Numbered from the stretch's first letter, positions 43,389 to 52,278 are shown. The stretch is DNA of 64,000 bases from Burkholderia thailandensis E264 (GCF_000012365.1 NC_007651.1:868001-932000), one strand, 5' to 3'. Made by a program: numbers and translations. Notes: generated by a model not told the origin, from the letters alone.

Positions 43389-43503
43389 GCTGTCCCCCAA
43401 ACCCGGAATGTATTGTGGTTTGCTTCGAGTATAGCGGGGCTTGATGACGCTGCCATGCTGCGCGGCAGCATGGCTGGGGAAGCCGAGTGGCGGCCCTTCT
43501 CGC

Positions 43504-44226
43504 TTACCCTGATAGGGTTTTTGCCGTGTCGCGCAATGCGGCGAGATCGCGCTCGTCGAGCCAGCGCCAGGCGCCTTCGGCGAGATCCTCGGGCAGCGCG
43601 AAGCCGCCGATGCGCGAGCGATGCAACGCGTCGACGCGATTGCTCGCGGCGGCGACCATCCGCTTCACCTGGTGGTATTTCCCTTCGGCGATCGTCATTT
43701 CGAGGAGTCGTTCTCCTCGGGCGGCGGCGGCGAGCGCGGCGATCGGCTTCGGCTCGCCGTGAAGCAGCACGCCCGCGCGCAGCGCGTCGAGCTGCGCGTC
43801 GTCGAGCGGGTGGCGCACCGTCGCGACGTAGGTCTTCGGCACCTTGCGTTTCGGCGATGTGTACGCGTGGACGAACTGGCCGTCGTCGGACAGCAGCAGC
43901 AGGCCCGTCGTGTCCTGATCGAGGCGGCCGACGCATTGGACGCCGCGCTCGGCGAACTGCGGCGGCAGCAGGCTGAACACGCTCGCATGATGCTGCGGCT
44001 CGCGCGAGCACTCGTAGCCCGCCGGCTTGTTGAGCGCGACGTACGCGCGCGCGCGGTACGGCCACGCGACACCGTCGACCTCGAACACGAGCCGGGCCGT
44101 GTCGAATGACGTGTGCGCGTCGGCGCACGTCGCGCCGCCGACGGCGACGCGTCCCGCTTCGACGAGCGCGCGGCATTGGCGGCGCGACCCGAAGCCTTGC
44201 GTGAACAGAATGCTTTCGAGATCCAT
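43504..44226 (-). CDS. 16S rRNA pseudouridine synthase, RsuA family
   Basis: A 240-residue pseudouridine synthase. It has an N-terminal S4 RNA-binding domain (about 1-55; LFTQGFGSRRQCRALVEAGRVAVGG) and the catalytic domain with YVALNKPAGYECS and the Asp motif VGRLDQDTTGLLLLSDDG (about 103-120). EGKYHQVKRMVAAASNRV (about 188) is the family's third block. By domain layout it is RsuA-like (16S U516 in E. coli) and not RluE. A CopC-like gene follows on the other strand. Confidence 0.87.
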   Translation of the reverse strand: MDLESILFTQGFGSRRQCRALVEAGRVAVGGATCADAHTSFDTARLVFEVDGVAWPYRARAYVALNKPAGYECSREPQHHASVFSLLPPQFAERGVQCVGRLDQDTTGLLLLSDDGQFVHAYTSPKRKVPKTYVATVRHPLDDAQLDALRAGVLLHGEPKPIAALAAAARGERLLEMTIAEGKYHQVKRMVAAASNRVDALHRSRIGGFALPEDLAEGAWRWLDERDLAALRDTAKTLSG

Positions 44227-44373
44227 GGCGCGCGCATTGTACCAAGCGCATCGAACGCGCAACGGGCGAACGGCCGGCGCGCGGCCGAGCGCAGGCCCGC
44301 GCGAGGGCTGTTAAGCTCGGGGCCTGCGGTCGCGCGCTCGCGACCGCCATTGCTCGTTCGAACGAAGGTAACG

Positions 44374-44745
44374 ATGACCATGACGATCACTTCCGTCGCG
44401 CGGCGCGGCCTCGCCGCCGCGCTCGCACTCGCGCTGTCGAGCGTTGCGTTCGCGCACGCGAAACCCGAAAAGACTGATCCGCCCGCGAATGCCGCGGTGG
44501 CCGCGCCTCAGGCCGTGTCGATCGACTTCACCGAGACGCTCGAGCCCGCGTTCAGCTCGATCGTCGTCGTCGACGCCGCCGGCGCGCCGGCCCAGGCCGC
44601 GAAGGCGGTCGTCGCCGCGCACGATCGCAAGCGCATGTCGGTCGCGCTCAAGCCGCTGCAAGCCGGCGCGTATACGGTCAAGTGGGTGGCGGTCGCAACC
44701 GACGGCCACCGCACGCAGGGCCGCTATACCTTCACCGTGAAATAA
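44374..44745 (+). CDS. CopC/PcoC-family periplasmic copper-binding protein
   Basis: A 123-residue periplasmic protein with the CopC beta-sandwich. The signal peptide (about 1-27, ending SSVAFA) would leave a mature N-terminal His (HAKPEKTDPP), the usual Cu(II) ligand of CopC, and a second ligand region ATDGHRTQGRYTFTV near the C-terminus supplies the Asp and His. It carries copper in the periplasm. CopD, its usual partner, is not adjacent. The multicopper oxidase at 6.6 kb could share the same purpose but is far away. Confidence 0.87.
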   Translation: MTMTITSVARRGLAAALALALSSVAFAHAKPEKTDPPANAAVAAPQAVSIDFTETLEPAFSSIVVVDAAGAPAQAAKAVVAAHDRKRMSVALKPLQAGAYTVKWVAVATDGHRTQGRYTFTVK

Positions 44746-45216
44746 GCGCGGGGCGAAGGGCCGCCGCGGTGTTCCGATGCGCGGCGGCATGCGCCGGGAC
44801 GGGATTTTGCCGATTCGCCGCAATTCGTCGTTCGAGACCGCTCGGCGCTGCGCCGGTTGCGTGGCAGCGATGCTTCCAGATCGATTCGAATCGTTTCATC
44901 GCGTCGATATGAAAACGGTCGAATGAAAACGGAATCGCGCACTCGAGCATCGAGGCGACAGTGAGATTCGCCGACGCGAATCAATCGCGCGCGCTTGCCG
45001 CATTCCGGTCTGGCGGCTGCGCGTGCGATGCGGCTTGCGCGCGGGAGGCCGTGAATGTGTCCGACAGCGCGCGGCGAGCCTTTCGTCGTTTTTCCGCCGC
45101 CGAACGGACCCAGACGCGGGTTGGCGCGATCGGCGCTTTGGGTGCGCATCGCGTGCGCATGCGCACGCACGTTCATCCGCGCGACGACACGCCGGAGCGC
45201 ATCGGCGGCGACGCGT
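44746..45216. other. Intergenic region of 471 bp, no gene seen
   Basis: Between copC and the LysR gene only frames with skewed, unconserved composition occur. I see no RNA gene, promoter or terminator that I can support here. Confidence 0.5.
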
Positions 45217-46179
45217 TCAGCGCAGCCGCGTGACGACGGCGCGTGCGCCGAGCATCGGCGCGTCGCTGCGATCGCCGGCGGCGCGCGGCCCGATCCGTAT
45301 CCGCTCCTTCAGGAACTCGAGTAGCGCATGCACGCGCATCGGCAGGTGTTCGCTCGGCCCGACGAACACCGCGTTGATCTCCTCCTCGTCGCCCGGATTG
45401 AATGCTTCGAGCACCGGCACGAGGCGCCCCGCGTCGAGGTCCGCGTCGACGTGAAAGCGCGCGAGCCGCGCGAGCCCGAGCCCGGAGACGGCGGCTTCGC
45501 GGATGCTTTCGTTGTCGCCGAGCAGCAGGTTGCCGCCCCACTGCAGCAGGCGCTGGCCTTCCGTCGCGGCGAACGGCCATGCCTTCGCGTTGCCGCTCAG
45601 GCCGATGCAGTTGTGGCGATCGAGATCGTCGGGCGTCGCCGGCATGCCGTTGAGCTCGAGATACGCGGGCGAGCCGACGACGATCATCCGGCTGCCGCCG
45701 AGCCGGCGCATCACGAGCCGCGAATCGTCGAGCGAGCCGGAGCGGATCGCGATGTCGCTGCGGTCGTCGAGCGGGCCGGCGGCCGCGTCCGACAGCACGA
45801 TGTCGAGCGTGATGTCCGGGTAGCGGCGCTGGAACTCGGGCACGAGCGGCATCAGATGATGCTTGCCGAACGGCACGTGCGAATTGATCCGCACGCGTCC
45901 TTGCGGAATCGCGCCATGCGTCGCTTCGCGTTCGGCGTCGGCGATGTCTTCGAGGATGCGCACGCAGCGTTCGTAGAACGCGGCGCCTTCGGGCGTGAGC
46001 TGCAGCTTGCGCGTCGTGCGATTCAACAGGCGCACGCCAAGCCGCGTCTCGAGCCGTTGAACGAACTTGCTGATCGCCGACGGCGTCATGTCGAGCCGCC
46101 GTCCCGCCGCGGAGAATCCGCACGACTCGATCACCTGAACGAATACGGCCATCTCGGAGAAACGATTGACCTCGCGCAT
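45217..46179 (-). CDS. LysR-type transcriptional regulator
   Basis: A 320-residue LysR regulator. The winged helix-turn-helix at the N-terminus reads EMAVFVQVIESCGFSAAGRRL ... PSAISKFVQRLETRLGVRLLNRTTRKL (about 9-60), followed by the LysR substrate-binding domain with RVRINSHVPFGKHHLMPLV and DIAIRSGSL. It belongs to the large group related to DmlR/PgrR. There is no adjacent divergent target gene: the neighbour at 46.4 kb is another LysR gene in the same direction, so the regulon is unknown. Confidence 0.9.
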   Translation of the reverse strand: MREVNRFSEMAVFVQVIESCGFSAAGRRLDMTPSAISKFVQRLETRLGVRLLNRTTRKLQLTPEGAAFYERCVRILEDIADAEREATHGAIPQGRVRINSHVPFGKHHLMPLVPEFQRRYPDITLDIVLSDAAAGPLDDRSDIAIRSGSLDDSRLVMRRLGGSRMIVVGSPAYLELNGMPATPDDLDRHNCIGLSGNAKAWPFAATEGQRLLQWGGNLLLGDNESIREAAVSGLGLARLARFHVDADLDAGRLVPVLEAFNPGDEEEINAVFVGPSEHLPMRVHALLEFLKERIRIGPRAAGDRSDAPMLGARAVVTRLR

Positions 46180-46381
46180 GGACGTTTGGACGAGATTTTG
46201 AATGGATGAATCCTAGTATATCCGCGGCTTGTTTTCGAACTCGCGGGATTTTCTTATTCCCGTGCTCGTCGATTTTCATCGCTTCGTTGCCGACCGTTCA
46301 TCCCGCTTCAGCCGCCGCGTATTGGCGATTCATGGCGAGACGGACGTCTCGATCGATTGCGCATTCGCTCGCGCCCGCGCG

Positions 46382-47278
46382 TCAATGCGTCGACATGAAG
46401 CGGCGGCGGCGTCCGGTTTCGCGCACCGCCTCGATCAGCGCGGCGCCGGCGGGCGTCGGCCGATGCGCGAACGCATGGAAGCGCGCGGCGGGCAGCGCGG
46501 GCAGCGCGTCGTTTGGCCCGCATTCGCGCAGGCCGTCGCGCAACTGGCTGCGCGCGACGACAGTGACGGCGAATCCCGCGAGCGCGGCCGATACGCAGCC
46601 CGCCATGCTGCCGCTCTCGAATGCGATTCGAAATGGCCGCAACGCGTCGCTCAGCGCGGCGAGCGCCGCCTCGCGGTACACGCAGGGCTCGGGAAAGAGC
46701 GCGAGCGGCAACGCGTCGTTCGCGTCGAGCGCGGCGTCGGACGCGAATGCCCACACGAGCGGTTCTTCCCATAGCAGCTCGCCGGCTTTGTCGTCGATGC
46801 GGCTGCAGTGCTTGCCGAACACGACGTCGAGGCGGCCCGACGCTTGCTGTCGCAGCAGATCCGCGGTGACGCCGACCTTCAGCTCGATCGTCGCGCGCGG
46901 ATGCAGGCGGCCGAACGCATGCAGCACCTGCGGCAGCCACGCGCCGGCGAAATCCTCCGACGCGCCGACGCGCAGCCGGCCGAGCAGCGGCGAGCCGCGC
47001 AGCCGCGCACGCGCCTCGCGTTCCAGCTCGACGATGTTGCGCGCGTATGCATAAAGGGTCTCGCCCGCGTGCGTGAGCTCGACGCGCCGCGTCGTGCGGG
47101 CGAGCAGCACGGCGCCCGTTGCCTGCTCGAGCCGCTTGATGTGCCCGCTGACCGCCGACGGCGTGAGCGCGAGCCGCTCGGCGGCAGGCGCGAAGCCGCG
47201 GCTGTCGGCGACTTCGAGAAAAGTGCGCAGCAGCACGATGTCGAGCGACATTGCTGCCGAGTCCGACGGCGCATTCAT
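46382..47278 (-). CDS. LysR-type transcriptional regulator
   Basis: A 298-residue LysR regulator. The HTH segment LDIVLLRTFLEVADSRGFAPAAERL ... PSAVSGHIKRLEQATGAVLLARTTRRVEL is near residues 12-70, and the effector domain follows (GRLRVGASEDFAGAWLPQVLHAFGRLHP). I chose ATG at 47278; a GTG nine bases earlier is equally possible. It is divergent from the alpha/beta hydrolase at 47393 across 114 bp, the usual arrangement of a LysR regulator and its target, so it probably controls that gene. Confidence 0.88.
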   Translation of the reverse strand: MNAPSDSAAMSLDIVLLRTFLEVADSRGFAPAAERLALTPSAVSGHIKRLEQATGAVLLARTTRRVELTHAGETLYAYARNIVELEREARARLRGSPLLGRLRVGASEDFAGAWLPQVLHAFGRLHPRATIELKVGVTADLLRQQASGRLDVVFGKHCSRIDDKAGELLWEEPLVWAFASDAALDANDALPLALFPEPCVYREAALAALSDALRPFRIAFESGSMAGCVSAALAGFAVTVVARSQLRDGLRECGPNDALPALPAARFHAFAHRPTPAGAALIEAVRETGRRRRFMSTH

Positions 47279-47392
47279 ATGGATCACTCATTCAACGAGA
47301 TAGTCGAATAATAGATGACGATTCCTTGAGAATCGTGACGAGAGCTCGGGCTACGATCGACATCACCGACCTGACGCTCGACGGAGACCCCG

Positions 47393-48313
47393 ATGCCCGA
47401 CTATCTGTTTGCGACGACCCCGCTGCTGGACGTCGCGTATCTCGAATGGAACCCGGACGGGGCGCGCACCGCCGTGCTGCTGCACGGCTGGCCGGATAGC
47501 CCCGCGTGCTGGAAAGCGGTCGCGCCGGCGCTCGCCGACGCGGGCTATCGCGTGCTCGCGCCCGCGCTGCGCGGCTTTGCGCCGACCCGCTTTCGCGACG
47601 CGGCGACGCCGCGCAGCGGGCAACTCGCGGCGCTTGGGCGCGATCTGCTCGATTTCGTCGATGCGCTGCGGCTCGAACGCCCGGTGCTCGTCGGACACGA
47701 CTGGGGCGCGCGGGCCGCCGCGAACGCGTGCGGGCTGCGCGAGCGGGTGGCGTCGGGGCTCGTGATGCTGTCGGTCGGTTACGGGACGAACGATCCGAAT
47801 CAGTCGCTGTCGCTGCAGCAGGCACGCAATTACTGGTATCACTGGTTCATGGCGACGCCGCGCGGCGAGCGGGCGGTGCGTGACGATCGCCGCGCGTTCG
47901 CGCGGACGATGTGGGACACGTGGGCGCCGGCCGGCTGGTACGCGCCGGAGGACTTCGACGAAGCGGCCGACGCGTTCGGCGGGCCCGATTGGGCGGACGT
48001 CGTGCTGCATTCGTATCGGCACCGCTGGGGCTTCGCGGACGGCGATGCCGCATATGCCGGCGACGAAGCGCGTCTGAATCCCGCGCCCGTGCTGTCCGTG
48101 CCGTCGCTCGTGCTGCATGGCGGCGCGGACACCTGCAATCATCCGGACAGCTCCGCCGCGCGCGAGCGCTTCTTCGCCGGACGCTATGAGCGCGCCGTGC
48201 TCGACGGCGTCGGTCATTTCCCGCAGCGCGAGGCGGCGGCGCGCGTGGCCGACGCGATCGTCGCGTTCGGCGCTAACGCTTGCGCGCGCCGGGGATCGCC
48301 GGTCGACCGGTGA
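47393..48313 (+). CDS. Alpha/beta hydrolase, epoxide hydrolase-like
   Basis: A 306-residue alpha/beta hydrolase. The oxyanion motif is LLHGWPDSPACWKAV (about 29-43, the HGxP form of epoxide hydrolases and haloalkane dehalogenases), and the nucleophile motif is VLVGHDWGARAA (about 99-110), with Asp as nucleophile, as in those enzymes rather than the Ser of esterases. The catalytic His is in GVGHFPQREA (about 283). A cap domain lies between about 125 and 225. The substrate is probably an epoxide or halide ester, not known. It is divergent from a LysR gene. Confidence 0.87.
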   Translation: MPDYLFATTPLLDVAYLEWNPDGARTAVLLHGWPDSPACWKAVAPALADAGYRVLAPALRGFAPTRFRDAATPRSGQLAALGRDLLDFVDALRLERPVLVGHDWGARAAANACGLRERVASGLVMLSVGYGTNDPNQSLSLQQARNYWYHWFMATPRGERAVRDDRRAFARTMWDTWAPAGWYAPEDFDEAADAFGGPDWADVVLHSYRHRWGFADGDAAYAGDEARLNPAPVLSVPSLVLHGGADTCNHPDSSAARERFFAGRYERAVLDGVGHFPQREAAARVADAIVAFGANACARRGSPVDR

Positions 48314-48347
48314 TCGGCCGGCTTCGCCGCTGCGTCGCGCGTTCATC

Positions 48348-49055
48348 TCATCCGTCGAGCCGCTTCGTCCAATCCTCGACCGCGCCGGCCTTCAGCCGCC
48401 GCTCGAACAATTGCCGCCACGACGGCGGCAGCGCATCGATGCGCGACAGCGCTTCGAGCGCGCCGGCGTCGAGCGTGCGCCGGTACAGCACGTCGAGCAC
48501 GCACGACAGCGGCCATTGCGGATGCGGCCGTTCGCGCAACGCGAGCTCGCCGTCGGGCTCCACCCAGCCTTCGTCGAGCACGCGGTAGTACCAGCCGGTC
48601 CGCCCGCTCTGCTGCACGCGCGCGGACATCTTCTGGAATCCGAAGCGTGCGTTGAGCTTCCAGCACGGCTGCCGCGATTGCGACACCTGCAGCGTCGCGC
48701 CGCCGAGCGTGAAGACGTCGCCGAGGCACACGTCGCGCTCGGTGACGCCGCGCGTCGACAGGTTCTCGCCGAATGCGCCGGGCCGAGCGAGCACATCGCG
48801 CGGGCCGATCTCGGCGATCCACAGCGGATAGTGGTCGAACGCATAGTGATGGACCGCCTTGTCCGGACCGCCGTGATGCTTGCGATCGGCCTGCTCGTCG
48901 CCGGCGAAGCCCGTGCGTGCGAGCCATAGGCGCTCGCGTACCGGTTGCTTGTCGATCGCGCTCGCGTGCGGCGTGCCCGCGAGCGGCCGCGTTGCGCCGA
49001 TCAGCAGCGCATCGAGTTTCGCGTGCGGCGAATGCATGCGCGCCGTTCCATTCAC
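48348..49055 (-). CDS. MOSC-domain protein (YiiM-like)
   Basis: A 235-residue protein with a MOSC domain, the fold that binds sulfur and molybdenum-cofactor substrates; YiiM of E. coli confers resistance to 6-N-hydroxylaminopurine. The conserved Cys is in SQSRQPCWKLNARFG, and the preceding TRTGFAGDEQADRKHHGGPDKAVHHY and GAFGENLSTRG are the family's blocks. The start is GTG at 49055, which overlaps the DapA-like stop by GTGA; an ATG 18 bases later would also work. It is the last gene of the aldolase-DapA-MOSC operon. Its function in that operon is unknown. Confidence 0.82.
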   Translation of the reverse strand: MNGTARMHSPHAKLDALLIGATRPLAGTPHASAIDKQPVRERLWLARTGFAGDEQADRKHHGGPDKAVHHYAFDHYPLWIAEIGPRDVLARPGAFGENLSTRGVTERDVCLGDVFTLGGATLQVSQSRQPCWKLNARFGFQKMSARVQQSGRTGWYYRVLDEGWVEPDGELALRERPHPQWPLSCVLDVLYRRTLDAGALEALSRIDALPPSWRQLFERRLKAGAVEDWTKRLDG

Positions 49056-49948
49056 GCGTGCGCTGCGTCGCGCAGCGCGTCGAGAATCGCGGCGAGCTCG
49101 CGCGTGCGCTCTTCGCCGAGCGGGCGCAGCGGCTTGCGCGGCTCGCCCGCGTCGAAGCCCGCGAGCCGCAGCCCCGCCTTCACCGTGACGGGCAGCCCGT
49201 CCGCGACGATGAACTGCAAGAGCGGCAGTTGCCGGTGGAAGACGGCGCGGGCCGTGTCGAGATCGCCCGCGCGCATCGCTTCGTACAGCGCGAGCGGCAG
49301 ACGCGCGTTCAGGTTCGGCGCGGCTGTGCACCAGCCGGCCGCGCCGGCCGCGAGCGCGGCGAGCGCCATCGGATTGCTGCCGTTGTAGAACGGGATCGCG
49401 CCGTCGCTCAGTTGCGCGAGCCGGTGCATGCGTTTGATGTCGCCCGTGCTTTCCTTGACCATCGTCACGTTGTCGACCGTGCGGAAAATGCGCGCGATCA
49501 GCTTGGGCGACATGTCGATGCCGCTCGTCGCCGGGTTGTTGTACAGCATGATCGGAATGCCGATCGCGTCGCCGATTGCGCGATAGTGGCCGATGATCGC
49601 TTCGTCGTCGAGCTTCCAGTACGACACGGGCAGCACCATGACCGCGTCCGCGCCCGCCTGCTCGGCGAATTTCGCGCGGCGCACCGCGTTCGCCGTGGTG
49701 AGATCGGAGATGCCGACGACGGTCGGCACGCGGCGGTCGACGGCGCGAATCGAGGCGGACGCGACGGCCTCCCATTCGGCGTCGGACAGATAGGCGCTCT
49801 CGCCCGTGCTGCCGAGCGGCGCGATGCCGTGCACGCCGCTTGCGATCAGGCGTTCGACGAGCGCGCCGAGGGCGGCCGTGTCGACTTGGCCGTCGGGCGA
49901 GAAGGGCGTGACGGGGTAGGCGATGATGCCTTGCAATGCGTGGGACAT
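49052..49948 (-). CDS. DapA-family class I aldolase/lyase
   Basis: A 298-residue protein of the dihydrodipicolinate synthase/N-acetylneuraminate lyase superfamily. It has IAYPVTPFSPDGQVD at the start, GSTGESAYLSDAEW (about 47, the pyruvate-carboxylate-binding GSTGE), the Tyr segment MLYNNPATSGIDM (about 130) and the Schiff-base Lys in TMVKESTGDIKRMH (about 160). The superfamily binds pyruvate or similar oxo acids; members also act in sugar-acid catabolism. Here it sits downstream of a class II aldolase gene and not in lysine biosynthesis, so a catabolic retro-aldolase is more likely than DapA. Confidence 0.85.
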   Translation of the reverse strand: MSHALQGIIAYPVTPFSPDGQVDTAALGALVERLIASGVHGIAPLGSTGESAYLSDAEWEAVASASIRAVDRRVPTVVGISDLTTANAVRRAKFAEQAGADAVMVLPVSYWKLDDEAIIGHYRAIGDAIGIPIMLYNNPATSGIDMSPKLIARIFRTVDNVTMVKESTGDIKRMHRLAQLSDGAIPFYNGSNPMALAALAAGAAGWCTAAPNLNARLPLALYEAMRAGDLDTARAVFHRQLPLLQFIVADGLPVTVKAGLRLAGFDAGEPRKPLRPLGEERTRELAAILDALRDAAHA

Positions 49949-50029
49949 GAGTTGGGGTGCTCCGAATGTTCGTTGTGGTCGGTGCGTCGGCGGCTTGTCG
50001 CCGGCCCGACGCGCGGGCGCCTCGGCGGA

Positions 50030-50812
50030 TCAGCCGAGGCAGTCGGGGTGATGGCGCAGCGCGCGGCGCGCGTAGTACGCGAACGTCACCGCGTCGCGCT
50101 TGGGCGTCGAGATCCAGTCGCGCGCGTCGGTCGCGAGCGCGGGCGGAATCGGCTCGATCGCGCCCGCGGCCATCGCGAGCAGTTGCAGCCGCGCCGCGCG
50201 CTCGATCAGGATCGCGAGCATGCAGGCCTCTTCGATCGTCTTGCCGACGACGAGCTGGCCGTGATGGGACAGCAGGATCGCGCGCTTGGCGCCGAGCGCG
50301 TTCGAGATGATCTCGCCTTCCTCGTTGCCGACGGGCACGCCCGGCCAGTCCTTCAGGAACGCGCAATCGTCGTAGAGCGGACAGGTGTCCATGTGCGACA
50401 CGACGAGCGGCGTCTCGAGCATCGATAGCGCGGCGACGTGCGCCGGATGCGTGTGGATGATGCAGTTGACGTCCGGACGCGCGCGATAGATCCATGTGTG
50501 GAAGCGGTTCGCCGGGTTCGGAATGCCCTGGCCGACGATCACTTCGATATCCTGATTGACCTGCAGCAGGTTCGATTCGGCGATCTCGTCGAAACCGAGT
50601 CCGAGGCGCTGCGTGTAGTACGTGTTCGGCGTGTCGGCGCGGCACGTGATCTGCCCGGCGAGGCCGGAGTCATGCCCGTCGTCGAACAGAATCCGGCACG
50701 TGAGCGCGAGCTTTTCGCGCGCGGTCCATCCGCTGTCCTTGATTTCGTTGTCGAGCCGCCGCTGCGCGAGCGCGACGAGCTCGGCCTTGCCCATCTTCAA
50801 TGTGTCGACCAT
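50030..50812 (-). CDS. Class II aldolase/adducin family protein
   Basis: A 260-residue class II aldolase-fold protein. The zinc-binding His pair is in IIHTHPAHVAALS (about 121-133) and a third His is in LLSHHGQLVVG (about 181). NRFHTWIYRARPDV precedes the first pair. Such enzymes cleave fuculose- or ribulose-phosphate-type aldols or act as decarboxylases. It is the first gene of the operon with the DapA-like and MOSC genes, and it is divergent from the XRE-cupin regulator. The substrate is not known; oxo-acid or sugar-acid catabolism fits the neighbours. Confidence 0.85.
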   Translation of the reverse strand: MVDTLKMGKAELVALAQRRLDNEIKDSGWTAREKLALTCRILFDDGHDSGLAGQITCRADTPNTYYTQRLGLGFDEIAESNLLQVNQDIEVIVGQGIPNPANRFHTWIYRARPDVNCIIHTHPAHVAALSMLETPLVVSHMDTCPLYDDCAFLKDWPGVPVGNEEGEIISNALGAKRAILLSHHGQLVVGKTIEEACMLAILIERAARLQLLAMAAGAIEPIPPALATDARDWISTPKRDAVTFAYYARRALRHHPDCLG

Positions 50813-50885
50813 GCAGCCTCCAAGTCGTGAACGAATGTGCGATGTGTGCGATGCGGCGCTGCGCCGCACGCAAAACACAAGGTCG

Positions 50886-50917
50886 ATTATATGACACGAA
50901 GTGTCATGAGATACAAT
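50886..50917. promoter_or_regulatory. Divergent promoter region with palindromic operator
   Basis: A perfect inverted repeat ATGACAC-GAA-GTGTCAT occupies 50891-50907. Overlapping its left edge, the minus strand reads TATAAT (50891-50886), a consensus -10 for the aldolase operon. Just to its right the plus strand reads ATACAAT (50911-50917), a -10 for the regulator gene. A dimer bound here would cover both promoters. Confidence 0.7.
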
Positions 50918-50943
50918 CTGTTTTTCAAAAGACATTCGCCGTC

Positions 50944-51501
50944 ATGACGATTCGCCTGAAGCTGCTGAGGAAGCAGAAGGGATGGACGCTCGACGTGCTG
51001 GCCGAAGCGGCCGGTCTCACGAAGAGCTATTTGTCGAAGGTCGAGCGCGGCCTCAGCGTGCCGTCGATCGCGGTTGCGCTGAAGCTGTCGAAGGCGCTGC
51101 AGGTCGACGTCGAGCAACTGTTCTCGGAGAGCCGGGACCGCGAATTGATCACGGTCACGCGGGCGGCGCAGCGCGCGCCGATGGGCAGCGCGGCGAGTGC
51201 GCGCACGTACGAGAGCATCGCGGCGGGCGTCGCGCCGAAGAAGCTGTTGCCGTTCGTCGTGCATCCACCGCGCGATTACGTGAGCTCGGCGTTTCGCGAG
51301 CACGAAGGCGAGGAGATGCTGTTCGTCCACAAGGGGAGTGTCGAGATCGAGTTCCCGAACGAGACGATCAAGCTGAAGACGGGCGATTCGGTGTATTTCA
51401 ACGCGTTGATTCCGCACCGGATGCGCAGCGTCGGCGTGACGCAGGCGGAAGTGCTCGTCGTCGTGAGCGACGACGAGGGCGTGCACGACGGCGCGCGGTA
51501 G
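50944..51501 (+). CDS. XRE-cupin transcriptional regulator
   Basis: A 185-residue regulator with an N-terminal XRE/Cro helix-turn-helix (about 5-60: LKLLRKQKGWTLDVLAEAAGLTKSYLSKVERG) and a C-terminal cupin domain (about 105-175: HEGEEMLFVHKGSVEIEF ... GDSVYFNALIPHRMRSVG), the layout of the HipB/PuuR-like sensors. The cupin barrel would bind a small effector. It is divergent from the aldolase operon and its promoter overlaps the palindrome ATGACAC-GAA-GTGTCAT, so it very likely represses itself and that operon in response to a metabolite of the pathway. Confidence 0.9.
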   Translation: MTIRLKLLRKQKGWTLDVLAEAAGLTKSYLSKVERGLSVPSIAVALKLSKALQVDVEQLFSESRDRELITVTRAAQRAPMGSAASARTYESIAAGVAPKKLLPFVVHPPRDYVSSAFREHEGEEMLFVHKGSVEIEFPNETIKLKTGDSVYFNALIPHRMRSVGVTQAEVLVVVSDDEGVHDGAR

Positions 51502-51655
51502 CGGCTGTGGGCGCGTCCGCGCAAGCGGCGGTCAATCGGGAGGAGAAAGGCGATGCGCGACGGGCGGGGGGCGTCCGGCGGCGCGTGGCACGGAGGATGG
51601 ACTGGTGAATGCGCCGTGCCGATCGGCCGGACGCGAATCGTCGGTTAGCGAGGGC

Positions 51656-51799
51656 TTATTCGTCGTTGCCGATCTTCATGAAGCGCCGGATCGACCGGAT
51701 CGCGTACGCCAGGCCGCCTGCCGCGACGAGACCGCCCAATCCCAGCAGCACGTTTTCGAGCGAGAGCGTGTGTTTAAGAGATAAAACAATGCCTTGCAT
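51656..51799 (-). CDS. Possible 47-residue membrane peptide
   Basis: A short frame, not clearly a gene. The peptide begins MQGIVLSLKHTLSLENVLLG and continues with a hydrophobic Gly/Leu/Ala helix (GLGGLVAAGGLAYAI) and a basic end (RSIRRFMKIGNDE), so it would be a one-helix membrane protein. There is no good ribosome-binding site before its ATG. It lies on the host side of the tRNA-Leu fragment, just downstream of the terminator at 52046-52080. It may also be the remnant of a longer gene. Confidence 0.3.
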   Translation of the reverse strand: MQGIVLSLKHTLSLENVLLGLGGLVAAGGLAYAIRSIRRFMKIGNDE

Positions 51800-52045
51800 C
51801 TATTGCATTCATCATACGTTTGAAGGGGAATTGTAATAGTTCCGTGCTGTATCGGTCCCAGATATTTGCGTACGGCGAAACTTTTGGCGGGTAAGCCGGC
51901 GATTTCTTCCGGAGAGACACCAATTCGGGCCGCAGGCGAGCAGGCGCGCGGCGTTTGATGTGCGTCATTACCTTGATGGGTTGCAAGGGTGCGCCGCGTG
52001 GCACGGCTTGGCCCCGTCGGCGGAGCCGCACCCGGCGAAGCAAAT

Positions 52046-52080
52046 GAAAAAGCCCCGTGCTGATTGGATCAGTCGGGGCT
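52046..52080 (-). terminator. Terminator past the split tRNA-Leu 3' half
   Basis: On the minus strand AGCCCCG pairs with CGGGGCT around an inner CTGAT/ATCAG stem, followed by TTTTC. It lies about 90 bp past the 3' end of the tRNA fragment and would have ended the original tRNA transcript. The 372 bp from 51800 to 52171 hold this terminator and a 7-bp hairpin (AGCATCG/CGATGCT, 52136-52161), but no convincing gene. Confidence 0.82.
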
Positions 52081-52171
52081 CGATGGCAGTGGTCGACGAA
52101 GCGGAGCATGTCCGTCGTCGGTCTGTGCTGTAGTGAGCATCGACGGCGCCGCCGCGATGCTTCGATGTTAC

Positions 52172-52224
52172 TGGTGCCAGGGCCGGAATCGAACCGGCAC
52201 GCCTTGCGGCGGGGGATTTTGAGT
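52172..52224 (-). tRNA. tRNA-Leu(CAA) 3' half, relic left by element insertion
   Basis: The minus strand reads ACTCAAAATCCCC, the variable arm CCGCCGCAAGGCGT, the T-arm GCCGGTTCGATTCCGGC and CCTGGCACCA. This matches the intact tRNA-Leu(CAA) at 58305-58640 from the anticodon loop to CCA. The acceptor strand is one base short (CCTGGC, seven bases expected), so the relic has decayed. Its 5' partner is at 58828-58866. Joining the two would restore a colinear tRNA-Leu. Confidence 0.85.
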
Positions 52225-52278
52225 TTGGCAGCCTCCTATAGCATCGGACTACGCTGGAACCTGCTAAGCCTTGCTGGG

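Noticed and set aside
51609..51836. 75-residue plus-strand ORF before the tRNA relic
   Set aside because: No ribosome site, skewed composition, and overlaps a more plausible small frame on the other strand; neither is firm.
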